Assembly: GCF_014831675.1 (NCBI RefSeq)
Contig: NZ_VJXY01000028.1
Coordinates: 38,148-102,147, forward strand
Source: Komarekiella delphini-convector SJRDD-AB1
GTDB lineage: Bacteria > Cyanobacteriota > Cyanobacteriia > Cyanobacteriales > Nostocaceae
Length of the DNA stretch: 64,000 nucleotides
Reading direction: 5' to 3'
This document shows positions 39,901 to 49,900 of the stretch, piece after piece; the stretch's first letter is position 1; the number at the start of each line of letters is the position of its first letter. The translations under genes and the position numbers were made by a program. The notes beneath the pieces are model-generated. The model was given only the letters and a program-made list of their open reading frames with translations, had not been told where the DNA came from and made no database searches.

Positions 39901-41271
39901 GCAAATATCAACTGTCGTAGTATTGATGTTATTTTTCCTGCTAACGGTAGTTGGCAAGAAGAAAAACTTGTAGAAAAATTGCTGACAGAACTAACTCTTA
40001 ATGAGCCTGAAAAGTTAATTGCTTACCGAGGTTTGAATCGTTGGGTGCAGAGTTTTGAGCCAGTGCGCTTTGATAAAGTTAAAATTGAAAAACCTCGATT
40101 AAAAGAAAAGGGAGTCTATTTCATTACAGGTGGACTCGGAGGTATAGGACTTGTTTTAGCAGAATACTTAGCTCGAACTGTACAGGCAAAACTACTGTTA
40201 GTAGGACGTTCTGCTTTGCCTAAAAAAGATGAGTGGGAAAAATGGCTTGCTACTCATGATGAGACTGATAGTATTAGCTGCAAGATTCGCAAAGTTCAAA
40301 AACTTGAAGATTTGGGTGCAGAAGTTTTAGCGATCGCTGCTGATGTCAGCAACACAGAACAAATGCAAAGTGCGATCGCTCAAGCTCAAGAACAATTTGG
40401 TCAACTAAATGGCGTTATCCACGCCGCTGGAGTTCCTGGAGGTGGTGTAATACAGCGAAAAACTCAACAAGAAGCAGAAAGTATTCTGGCTCCGAAGGTA
40501 AAGGGGACACTAGTTATTGATGCAATTGTCAAAGATATTCAGTTAGATTTCTTTATTCTAGTATCATCAAATAGCTCAATCGTAGCGGAATTTGGACAAG
40601 TAGACTATTGTGCAGCTAATGCTTTTCTTGATGCTTTTGCTCATAATGCTACGAATGGTATTACTACAAGTATCAATTGGGATACTTGGCAAGAGGTTGG
40701 AATGGCAGTAAATACAGAATTACCCCAACGACTCCAAGAATTACGAAAAGAAAATCTTCAGCAAGGTATATTAACTAATGAAGGTGTAGATGTCTTTCTC
40801 AGAATTTTGGGAAATACAATGCCTCAAGTTGTAATATCTACTTCTGATTTATTAGATATTTTAAAACAGTACAATTCTGATAAAAAAATACAATCGCTAG
40901 AATTTTTAGAAACTGTCAATACATCCAAATTAAAATATCCCCGACCTGAACTAAGTAACGATTATATTGCCGCTCGAAGTAAAATTGAACAAAAGCTAGT
41001 TGATATTTGGCAAGAAGTTATTGGTATTGAACGGATAGGAATTTATGATAACTTCTTTGAACTTGGTGGTGATTCACTCATAGGTATTCAATTAATTACA
41101 ATTGTAAATAAGGCATTTAATTCAAATTTGGCGATCGCCAAACTTTACGAATGCCCAAACATCAGCTCTATGGCGAAGATTTTTACTCCTAAAGACTCTC
41201 AGGAAAAAACTTTTGAACAAAGGCTAAATCGAGGACAAAGAAGAAGACAAATGAAAATGCAAACTAACTAA
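36919..41271 (+). CDS. Type I PKS module KS-AT(inactive)-KR-ACP
   Basis: A 1450-aa module about 90 residues shorter than its neighbour. KS is intact (Cys186 in NNCSTS, with HGTAT and NIGHLD). The AT is defective: GHSIGE is GDGIGE, so the nucleophile Ser is Gly (627) and the preceding His is Asp. About 83 residues carrying the HAFH substrate motif are missing relative to the paralogue at 41302. KR is intact (TGGLGGIG, SSNSS, DYCAAN). The carrier has GGDSLIG and the tail is basic (NRGQRRRQMKMQ). Malonyl must come from another AT, or the module is skipped. The start ATG 36919 follows the decarboxylase stop by 34 bases. Confidence 0.92.
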   Translation: MNNFQEFNNFDDNDEIAIIGINGRFPGANNVDKFWENLRDGVESISHFTDEELLTAGIEPTLLNDPNYVKAGSIMEGIELFDAAFFGFTPREAEITDPQHRIFLESAWEALESAGYDSEFYNGKIGVYAGVTNSNYLFTNLYSNQDLMQSVDALNIFIGNEKDNLSTQTSYKLNLTGPSINVQNNCSTSLIAVHLACQSLLNGESDIALAGGVSIAKLPQKSGYQYQEGVLCSPDGHCRTFDAKAKGTVFGDGLGIVVLKRLVDAVADGDFIHAVIKGSAINNDGSLKVGYTAPSVNGQREVILEALALAGVEPDTISYIEAHGTATPLGDPIEIKALTQAFRASTNRKNFCAIGSAKTNIGHLDTAAGVTGLIKTVQALKHQQIPPSLNFEKPNPEIDFANSPFYVNTKLSEWKTNGLPRRAGVSSFGVGGTNAHVILEEAPVIETSSASRPWQLLLLSAKTSTALESATANLAAYLQQDPDINLPDVAYTLQVGRRAFDHRRLVVCQDRNDAVKLLKFEDPQRVFSYHYKPSRCPVIFMFSGQGSQYVNMGRELYEVEPTYRRYVDTCAEILQPHLGLDIRHLLFASEEITAANQLQPTLFVIEYALAELLMSWGVCPEAMIGDGIGEYVAAAIAGVFTLEDALRIVANRGLRSLKKVQLNPPRISFISNETGSWITDAQATNPNYWNQNLQHVKFSDSISHLLEQFEGVFLEVGPGQNLSTLTKQHLDINAKQHVLTSLPHAQEQQSDVSFLLETLGQLWLFGVDIDWSEFYTHEQRHRLPLPTYPFERQRYWIDAKQGKNDSHTPALLSKKPDIADWFYIPFWKPSLPPVQLDSQYLKTDKSCLIFIDECGLGINLVKQLEKLNQDVVTVKIGDKFTTLDNEYTINPQNHQDYDTLFQELFRQNKLPKMIVHLWNVTPICNQVEIEKVTQAQETGFYSLLFIAQALGKQETTDIQITVISNNLQPVTGTEALCPEKATLLGPIKVIPQEYANINCRSIDVIFPANGSWQEEKLVEKLLTELTLNEPEKLIAYRGLNRWVQSFEPVRFDKVKIEKPRLKEKGVYFITGGLGGIGLVLAEYLARTVQAKLLLVGRSALPKKDEWEKWLATHDETDSISCKIRKVQKLEDLGAEVLAIAADVSNTEQMQSAIAQAQEQFGQLNGVIHAAGVPGGGVIQRKTQQEAESILAPKVKGTLVIDAIVKDIQLDFFILVSSNSSIVAEFGQVDYCAANAFLDAFAHNATNGITTSINWDTWQEVGMAVNTELPQRLQELRKENLQQGILTNEGVDVFLRILGNTMPQVVISTSDLLDILKQYNSDKKIQSLEFLETVNTSKLKYPRPELSNDYIAARSKIEQKLVDIWQEVIGIERIGIYDNFFELGGDSLIGIQLITIVNKAFNSNLAIAKLYECPNISSMAKIFTPKDSQEKTFEQRLNRGQRRRQMKMQTN

Positions 41272-41301
41272 AATCCATTAATTTATCTGGTTAGTAAAAT
41301 C

Positions 41302-44300
41302 ATGAGTACCGAAGTACAAGAACAAACAGCAAATATAGACATAGCAATAGTGGGGATGTCTGGTCGTTTTCCTGGTGCAAAGGATATCGATGAGTTTTGG
41401 CATAATCTCACAAATGGAGTTGAGTCTGTCTCATTTTTCTCCAATAATGATTTAGCAAATTTAAATCTAGAAGAGGAAATTTTACACGACCCGAATTATG
41501 TTAAAGCAGCACCTATATTAGAAGATATTGAGCATTTTGATGCCAGATTCTTTGGTTACACTCCTAGAGAAGCTGAACTAATTGACCCTCAACATCGCCT
41601 TTTTATCGAATGTGCCTGGGAAGCTCTTGAAAACGCTGGATACGACCCAGAAACTTATGAAGGTTTGATTGGGGTTTATGCTGGTGTTAGCACAAATACT
41701 TACTTTTTTAACAATGTATATAAAAATGTTGATTCAAGAGATCTTTCCAATAACTATACTTTTAACAAAGATTTTTTGACCACAAATATTTCATATAAAT
41801 TAAATTTAAAAGGGCCAAGTGTAGGGATTCAAACTTACTGCTCTACTTCATTAGTTGCTTTACACTTAGCTTGCAAAAGTTTATTAGATCAAGAATGTGA
41901 CATCGCTTTAGCAGGTGGAGTTACGATTATAGTTCCGCAAAAGTCAGGTTATTTATATCAAGAAGACGGAATTTTATCTCCTGATGGTCATTGTCGAGCC
42001 TTCGATGCTAAAGCACAGGGTACTGTTTTCGGTAGTGGACTGGGAATAGTCGTTTTAAAAAGATTAGAAGATGCGATCGCAGATAGAGATTACATTCATG
42101 CAGTTATTAAAGGTTCAGCAATCAATAATGATGGTTCATTAAAAGTTAGCTATACAGCACCTAGTGTAATTGGTCAGGCTGAAGTTATTGTAGAAGCTTT
42201 AGCAAATGCTGGAATAGATGCTGATGATATTTCCTATATAGAAACTCATGGAACTGGAACTGCTGCTGGAGATCCAGTAGAAATTGCTGCACTAACTAAA
42301 GCTTTTCGTGCTTTTACACAAAGAAATGGTTTCTGTGCTATTGGTTCAGTCAAACCGAATATCGGACATCTAGATATAGCAGCGGGTATAGCAAGTTTAA
42401 TCAAAACTGTACAAGCATTAAAATCTAAAAAAATACCTCCTAGTATCAATTTTGAAGTTCCTAATCCTGAGATTAATTTTGTAAATAGTCCCTTTTATGT
42501 TAATACTAAACTAACTGATTGGAAAACTAATAATACTCCCCGGAGGGCAGGAATTAGTTCGTTAGGTTTTGGTGGAACTAATGCTCATGTCATCCTAGAA
42601 GAAGCGCCTGAAATAAAATATTTTGATGACTCTAGACCTTGGCAATTGTTGTTACTTTCAGCCAAAACTAACACAGCCTTAGAAACTGCAACTACAAATT
42701 TATTTACGTATTTAAAACAACCAGATATAAATCTAGCTAATGTTGCTCATACTTTAAAAGTTGGTCGTAGAGCTTTTAATTATCGTCGAATGTTAGTGTG
42801 TCAGAGTGTTAAAGATGCTGTTAGCGTCTTAGAAACACAAGAGCAGCAACGAATTTTTACTGTATGTCAGGAGCATAGAGAACAGCCTGTTATTTTCATG
42901 TTTTCAGGACAAGGGTCACAATATGTAAATATGGGTCGAGAACTATATGAAGTTGAACCGACGTATCGCAGACATATAGATACTTGCGCCGAAATTTTGC
43001 AACCTCACCTCGGTCTTGATATCCGTCATCTACTCTTTCCATCAGAAGGAATTGAAGCAGCTAGCCAAAAACTCCAACAAACAGCGATGTCTGACGACAA
43101 GCTGCTTCGCATCTACGCCCAACCAGCATTATTTGTGATTGAATACGCCCTGGCTAAGTTATTGATGTCATGGGGAGTACACCCACAAGCAATGATTGGT
43201 CATAGCATTGGGGAATATGTCGCAGCTGCGATCGCAGGTGTATTTACTCTCGAAGATGCCCTATTCATTATGGCAAAAAGGGGACAACTGATGCAACAGT
43301 TACCTCCAGGGAGTATGCTGGCGATTCCGCTTCCAGAAAAAGATGTGCGATCGCTAACTCAAAATCTAGAAATCGCAGCGATTAACACCCGAACGTCATG
43401 CGTAGTTTCTGGGACAGTTGAGGCGATCGTAACCCTACAAAATCAACTATCCTCTCAAGATGTTGAATGTCGGCTATTGCATACATCTCATGCGTTTCAT
43501 TCTCAAATGATGTCACCAATATTAAACGAGTTTGTGCAGTTGCTCAAAAAAGTTCAACTCAATCCACCACGCATCGGCTTTATTTCCAATGTAACTGGTA
43601 GTTGGATTACAGATGCACAAGCCACAAATCCTGACTACTGGGGCCAACATTTACGACAAACTATCAAATTTTCCGATGGTATATCTCAACTATTAGAGCA
43701 GTTTGCAGGTGTTTTTCTAGAGGTGGGGCCAGGACGAACATTAAGCACGTTCACCACACAGCATTTAGATGTCAATACTAAACAACACGTACTAACCTCT
43801 TTACGCCATGTCAAAGAGCAACAATCGGATGTGAGTTTTTTATTGCAGACATTAGGCCGATTGTGGCTTTTTGGTGTTGATATAGATTGGTCAGGATTTT
43901 ATACCCACGAGCAGCGTCATCGTCTACCTTTACCTACTTATCCTTTTGAACGACAAAGATACTGGATTGATACGACTTCAGCACCTTCTTTAAATAGTAA
44001 GCTAGCAACATTAGATAATAAACAAGATATTGCTAACTGGTTCTATATTCCTTCGTGGAAACGCTCTTTCCTTACTTATTCATCTGCTTCTAAAATAGAA
44101 TTTATCCAGGAATATTGGTTGTTTTTTGTTGATAATTTGGGATTAGGCGAAAAATTAATTAATGCCTTGAGCACTCAAGGTAAGAATATTATTATAGTTA
44201 AGCATGGAGAAGATTTTAATAAACTAACTGAAAATATTTATACGATTAATTCAGGCAAAACTAAAGATTATGATGCATTATTTGAAGAGTTACTTAGATT

Positions 44301-45918
44301 AGGTAAAACCCCACAAAATATAGTTTTCCTATGGAGCGTCAGTAAACTTGAAAATACTCAAAGAGAGAATTATGTAGAGTTCAATAGTCTATTGTTTTTA
44401 TCACAAAGCCTCAGTAAATTGCAAACTAATGAAAGCTTGCAACTTTGGGTCATATCGAATAACATTCGAGAAGTCAATGGAAATGAAATTTTAGACCCAG
44501 AGAAAGCAACAGTATTAGGTTTATGTCAGACAATTTCTCAAGAGTATCCTAATATAAGCTGTCGGAATATTGATATTGCTTTAACTGCTCACCTAGATAT
44601 AGAGAAACAAGACGACTGTGAAATTAATATTATTGGCAAGCTTTTAAGTGAGTTAACATCTGCATCCTCAGACTTAGTTGTTGCTTATCGTGGTTCCTAT
44701 CGTTGGGTACAAACATTTGAGCCAGTTCCCTTAGAGACAGTATTTGAAGAAAAAATCCCGTTGGTCAAACAGGGTGTTTACTTATTTCCTGGTGGGCTAG
44801 AAAGTATTGAAATTGTACTTGCAGAATATTTAGTAAAAACTTTCCAAGCAAAAATCATATTTATCGAAGATTTAACTTTTCCAGAAAAGAATGACTTCTC
44901 TAAATGGCTTGAAACTCACACTCAAGAAGATGAAGTAAATTGCAAAATTAAACAATTGCTAGTCTTAGAAAAATTAGGTGCAAAAGTTTTGATAATCCGT
45001 GCAGATGCAACTAATCATGAACAAATGCATAAAAGTTTATCAGATGAAAATATTGGACAAATTAACGGGGTGATTTATTCAACTGGAATCCATCGCGAAA
45101 AACTATTTGGTTCGATTCCAGAAATTAGTAAAATAGAATTAGAAAATTTATTTAACTTCCAACGCCGTAAGATTACTATATTAGAACAAATATTACACAA
45201 TAGAAAGTTAGATTTCTGTATTGTCTTTTCTTCTTTATCTTCTATTTTAGGAGGATTCGGCTTAGGTTTATATTCGGCAGCTAATCATTTAATAGATAGC
45301 TTTACTAACCGACGTAACCGAAATAATTCTTTACCCTGGTACATTATAAATTGGGATAAATTACAGCTAAATTTCACTCAAGAACCAAAAACACGAGAAC
45401 AAGCACCTGGGGTGGAATTAGGCATTACTCCAACAGAAACTATAGAAGTATTTAAAAGAATCTTTTCTCTAGAGATAGGAACTCAAATTATTGTTTCTAC
45501 AGTAGATTTAAACGCTAGGCATAAATATGCATTTAACCTCGATTCTCTAGCAAATTTACAATCTTCCAATCAAGCAGAATCATCCCCACGCTATTCCAGA
45601 CCACAACTGATTAATTCCTATGTTGCTCCGACAAATGAGTTGGAAAAACAAATTACAGAAATATGGCAAGAGGTGCTTGGAATTGCAGAAGTTGGTATTT
45701 ACGACAACTTTTATGAGTTAGGCGGAGATTCTCTAATTGCAACTCAACTGGTTTCTCGATTGCGAGCAAAATTTCCTATAGACTTACCACTGCGTGACCT
45801 TTTATTGCAAGCAATGATACCAGCTAAACAAGCAGAAATGATTGAGCAACTTCTGTTGGAAAAAATTGCAGAACTATCTGAGGAAGAAGTAGAAGCTCTT
45901 TTAGCTAACAAATATTAA
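41302..45918 (+). CDS. Type I PKS module KS-AT-KR(degenerate)-ACP
   Basis: The last PKS extension, 1538 aa. KS has Cys180 in TYCSTS with HGTGT and NIGHLD. AT is intact (GHSIGE Ser635, HAFHSQMM) and should take malonyl-CoA. The KR region is present, but the NADPH loop reads PGGLESIE (from residue 1163) instead of TGGLGGIG, and HAAG is replaced by YSTG, so reduction is probably lost and a beta-ketone is kept. The carrier has GGDSLIATQ. The C-terminal helix (IEQLLLEKIAELSEEEVEAL) is the acidic docking type common in cyanobacterial NRPS/PKS proteins that precede a C domain. Its AT shares long near-identical DNA stretches with the preceding gene. Confidence 0.92.
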   Translation: MSTEVQEQTANIDIAIVGMSGRFPGAKDIDEFWHNLTNGVESVSFFSNNDLANLNLEEEILHDPNYVKAAPILEDIEHFDARFFGYTPREAELIDPQHRLFIECAWEALENAGYDPETYEGLIGVYAGVSTNTYFFNNVYKNVDSRDLSNNYTFNKDFLTTNISYKLNLKGPSVGIQTYCSTSLVALHLACKSLLDQECDIALAGGVTIIVPQKSGYLYQEDGILSPDGHCRAFDAKAQGTVFGSGLGIVVLKRLEDAIADRDYIHAVIKGSAINNDGSLKVSYTAPSVIGQAEVIVEALANAGIDADDISYIETHGTGTAAGDPVEIAALTKAFRAFTQRNGFCAIGSVKPNIGHLDIAAGIASLIKTVQALKSKKIPPSINFEVPNPEINFVNSPFYVNTKLTDWKTNNTPRRAGISSLGFGGTNAHVILEEAPEIKYFDDSRPWQLLLLSAKTNTALETATTNLFTYLKQPDINLANVAHTLKVGRRAFNYRRMLVCQSVKDAVSVLETQEQQRIFTVCQEHREQPVIFMFSGQGSQYVNMGRELYEVEPTYRRHIDTCAEILQPHLGLDIRHLLFPSEGIEAASQKLQQTAMSDDKLLRIYAQPALFVIEYALAKLLMSWGVHPQAMIGHSIGEYVAAAIAGVFTLEDALFIMAKRGQLMQQLPPGSMLAIPLPEKDVRSLTQNLEIAAINTRTSCVVSGTVEAIVTLQNQLSSQDVECRLLHTSHAFHSQMMSPILNEFVQLLKKVQLNPPRIGFISNVTGSWITDAQATNPDYWGQHLRQTIKFSDGISQLLEQFAGVFLEVGPGRTLSTFTTQHLDVNTKQHVLTSLRHVKEQQSDVSFLLQTLGRLWLFGVDIDWSGFYTHEQRHRLPLPTYPFERQRYWIDTTSAPSLNSKLATLDNKQDIANWFYIPSWKRSFLTYSSASKIEFIQEYWLFFVDNLGLGEKLINALSTQGKNIIIVKHGEDFNKLTENIYTINSGKTKDYDALFEELLRLGKTPQNIVFLWSVSKLENTQRENYVEFNSLLFLSQSLSKLQTNESLQLWVISNNIREVNGNEILDPEKATVLGLCQTISQEYPNISCRNIDIALTAHLDIEKQDDCEINIIGKLLSELTSASSDLVVAYRGSYRWVQTFEPVPLETVFEEKIPLVKQGVYLFPGGLESIEIVLAEYLVKTFQAKIIFIEDLTFPEKNDFSKWLETHTQEDEVNCKIKQLLVLEKLGAKVLIIRADATNHEQMHKSLSDENIGQINGVIYSTGIHREKLFGSIPEISKIELENLFNFQRRKITILEQILHNRKLDFCIVFSSLSSILGGFGLGLYSAANHLIDSFTNRRNRNNSLPWYIINWDKLQLNFTQEPKTREQAPGVELGITPTETIEVFKRIFSLEIGTQIIVSTVDLNARHKYAFNLDSLANLQSSNQAESSPRYSRPQLINSYVAPTNELEKQITEIWQEVLGIAEVGIYDNFYELGGDSLIATQLVSRLRAKFPIDLPLRDLLLQAMIPAKQAEMIEQLLLEKIAELSEEEVEALLANKY

Positions 45919-46058
45919 CCTATATTTTAGGAGATCAGGAATCAATTGATATCCACATATATATGATCTAGCTTGTCTAAAATTTACAAACGTACTCAAG
46001 AAATAGCGACTAAATTATTTAATTTCAAACCTTCACTTAACAACAGGAAAAATAGTCT

Positions 46059-46817
46059 ATGTCTCTGCTCAGTAATCTTCCCAACTATGAACCTATTGCT
46101 CGGTTACAGAACGAATTCAAGAATACAGCCGAAGATTTGCTAAAAGGTATAATACCTGCTTTAGAGCAAATATTATTATCACAACTTCCTGCGGGAGCGC
46201 ATATTCTTGAACTTGGCTGCGGTTGTGGACATTTAGCACAACAGCTTAACATTAAAGGATATAAAGTTACTGGAATCGATGCTTCTAAAAGGATACTAGA
46301 CTACGCTCGAAAAAACGCACCTGAAAGCGAATTTATCCTGAGTGATATACGTAATTTTGAGCTAACACCTACCTTTGATGCCGTTTTAGCAAATGATGTT
46401 ATTCATTTTATTCTAAACAACGAAGATTTGAAAACGGTATTCAAAAACGTATATACTGCGCTTAAAGATGATGGTATGTTTGTGTTCAACATACCAATAA
46501 CAGATTGGCTACATGAAGCTGCTCAAAACAACAATTTTAATATTGTTTATGTGAATGATGAATGCTCATTAATGGAATTATTCTACTATAAACCTGAAGA
46601 AAGGATGTGGGAAATCAAAGTCACAGGATTTGAATTGATCGAAAATAATTGGCAGCGTTCAGACACCGTTTGGTTAAGAAAAGATCACTTTTTAGAAGAA
46701 GTTGAGTCAGCTTTAAAAGAAGCGGGCTTCACAGAATTTAACTACTATAATACCAGGGACTTTGGAGAAAGCGAAGACATAGCTTGCTTTGTTTGCCAGA
46801 AAACCTCCCTTAAGTAA
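46059..46817 (+). CDS. SAM-dependent methyltransferase (class I)
   Basis: A 252-aa class I methyltransferase. Motif I ILELGCGCGHLAQ, the acidic residue after strand 2 in VTGIDAS, FILSDIRNF and DAVLANDVIHF are visible. The C-terminal part (DTVWLRKDHFLEEVESALKEAGF) is as in small-molecule methyltransferases. It lies between the PKS predicted to retain a beta-ketone and the terminal NRPS. O-methylation of an enol or hydroxyl, or N-methylation of an amine of the product, is possible; the sequence does not decide. Confidence 0.85.
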   Translation: MSLLSNLPNYEPIARLQNEFKNTAEDLLKGIIPALEQILLSQLPAGAHILELGCGCGHLAQQLNIKGYKVTGIDASKRILDYARKNAPESEFILSDIRNFELTPTFDAVLANDVIHFILNNEDLKTVFKNVYTALKDDGMFVFNIPITDWLHEAAQNNNFNIVYVNDECSLMELFYYKPEERMWEIKVTGFELIENNWQRSDTVWLRKDHFLEEVESALKEAGFTEFNYYNTRDFGESEDIACFVCQKTSLK

Positions 46818-46913
46818 TACAGCAATCCTAAATTATTTGTGATTACTCTGCGAGTAACTTCATAAATCAAATAGGACTGCGATCGCAATTAGTAATCTAA
46901 TTACATACTAGCA

Positions 46914-49900
46914 ATGGACAAACAGCACTCAAATTTATCACCCGCAAAAAAAGCCCTTTTAGAAAAATGGAAAGGAGGAAAATTTCAAGCTGATACTATT
47001 CCCAAGCGCCAAACATCTAAGAATATCCCCTTATCTTTCTCTCAACAAAGACTATGGTTTATAGACCAACTCTATCACGGGAGTTCTTTTTACAATATTC
47101 CCATTGCTTTTCATATAAAAGGACAACTAAGTATTACAGCACTTCAACAAAGCCTCAATGAAATCCTCAATCGTCACGAAATTTGGCGCACAAACTTTAG
47201 GCTTGTAAATGGAGAGCCAGTACAGGAAATTACACCCAAATTAATTTGGGAATTACCTATCATTAATCTTGAGCATTTGTCTGGTAAAGATTGGGAAGAA
47301 GAAGTAAAACAACTTGTAGCAGAAGATGCAAAAAAACCTTTTAACTTAGCTAAAGGACTTTTAGTCAGAGCAACTTTACTACGCTTGAGTGAAGAAGAGT
47401 ACATTTTGCTCTTGACCATGCACCACATCATCACGGATGGATGGTCTTGTGGTGTGTTCCTGCGGGAGTTGTCAACGCTGTATGCGGCTTTCTCTACAAA
47501 TCAGCTTTTTGGTTTACCCGAACTCCCGATTCAGTATGCAGATTTTACCATTTGGCAACGCGATCGCATCCAAGGTAAATTCCTCGCAACCAACTTAAAT
47601 TATTGGAAGCAACAACTAAGCGGTGAGCTTTCTATACTACAGTTACCCACAGACCGTCCGCGACCTACTGTCACAACTTTTGCCGGTGCTAAGCAATACT
47701 TTACGTTATCAACAGCCTTAACTGATGCGCTCAAACAATTAAGCCAGCGAGAAGATGCCACTTTATTTATGAGTTTGCTGGCAGCGTTTAACATTTTATT
47801 ATACCGCTACACAGACCAAGAAGATATCTTAATTGGTTCTCCAATTGCCAACCGCAACCGAGCCGAATTAGAAGGAATGCTGGGTCTATTTGTTAATACT
47901 TTAGTATTGCGTAATAACCTCAGTGGTAATCCCAGTTTCCGCGAACTTCTACATCGAGTTCGTGAGGTGACTCTCAATGCTTATGCACATCAAGATTTGC
48001 CTTTCGAGATACTTGTAGAAGAATTACAACCTGAACGAGACTTAAGCCGCAATCCACTTTATGAAGTCATGTTTGTCCTGCAAAATACTCCAACATCTTT
48101 GCAGGAGGTATTTGGATTAACCTTGCGTGCTTTAGAGTTTGATAGCGGTACGGCTCAACTTGATATTTTTCTATCGATGTCTGAATCTCAAGAGGGTTTA
48201 ACAGGCTGCTTGGAGTACAATACAGATATTTTTGACTCAATAACAATTACCCGATTTATTACCAGTTTCCAGACTTTATTAGCAAATATAGTTGCTAATC
48301 CAGAGCAACGCCTCTGTGAATTATCACTACTAACCACTTCTGAGCAAGAGCAATTATTATTTAAATTTAATCATCATATAGACTATCAAGATGCAACTCT
48401 GCATCAAATATTTGAGCAGCAAGTTAAACTAACGCCTGACTCTTTAGCATTAGTTAGCCAGTTAGAAAACATTACCTATCGTCAACTTAATCATCAAGTT
48501 AATCAACTTGCACATTATTTACAAAAACAAGGCGTCACGAAAGAAACACTGGTTGCGTTATGTCTTGAACGTTCTGTAGATATGGTCGTGGGAATTTTAG
48601 CTATCCTCAAAGCTGGCGGTGCATACATTCCCCTTGATCCGAGTTATCCAGTTGAGCGTCTGAATTTTATGCTCTCTGATTCTCAAGCATCAGTATTGAT
48701 TAGCCAGCAAGTAATATTAGAAAAACTATCATTATCTTCGACTAAAACTGTTTGCTTAGATATCCACAAAGACGAAATTGCTCAAGAAAGTCCAGAAAAT
48801 CCCACTAACATCTCTTCATCTGATAATCTTGCCTATATTATTTATACTTCTGGCTCAACTGGAACTCCTAAAGGCGTTCTTGGCACTCATCGCGGTACAG
48901 TGAATGGCTTACACTGGCTATGGAAAACTTATCCTTTTACCCCAGGAGAAGTTTGTTGTCAGAAAACAGCTATCAGCTTTGTAGATTCTATATGGGAAAT
49001 TTTTGCTCCTTTACTTCAGGGAATTCCTACAGTAATTATCAGCAATGCAACTATACTAGACCCGCAGTTATTCATCGAAGATTTGGCACATCACAAAGTT
49101 ACCCGTATTATACTTGTACCCTCATTACTGCGCTTACTTTTAGATAACTACCATAATCTGACCAAGAAATTATTGCAACTAAAACTCTGGATAACTAGCG
49201 GAGAAACACTATCTGTTAAGTTGGCTAAAACTTTCAGAGAATTGATACCATTTGCAAAACTAATCAACCTTTATGGCTCATCGGAAGTTTCCGCCAACGC
49301 CACTTATTACGACACCAGTTTATTACAAGACCAAGTAAATAGTGTCCCCATCGGTCGTCCTATCGATAATACTCAAGTCTATGTGTTGAATCGCAATTTA
49401 CAACCAACACCTGTAGGAATTATTGGCGAACTTTATATTGGTGGTGATGGATTAGCGAGGGGATATTTACATCGTCTTGAATTAACCCAGCAAAAATTTA
49501 TTGATAACCCCTTTGTTCCCCAAACAAAGCTTTTCAAAACAGGCGATTTGGGGCGTTATCTCAACGATGGTAATCTTGAATATTTAGGTCGTAATGACGA
49601 ACAAGTAAAAATCAGAGGTTTTCGAGTAGAGTTGAATGAAATTGCCACAACTATTACACAATATCCAGATGTGCAAGAATCTGTGGTAATTGTCAGTAAT
49701 GAGGAGCAAGAAAATCAATCTTTAATTGCTTATGTTGTCACAGAAAAACAGGATATAGCTACATATTTGTTACCCTATTTGCAACAAAAATTGCCTAATT
49801 ATATGCTACCATCTGCCTTTGTAGTATTAGATTCACTCCCACTTACACCTAATGGCAAAGTAGATAAGCATTCTCTTCCTACAAATGAAGTTATTCGGAC

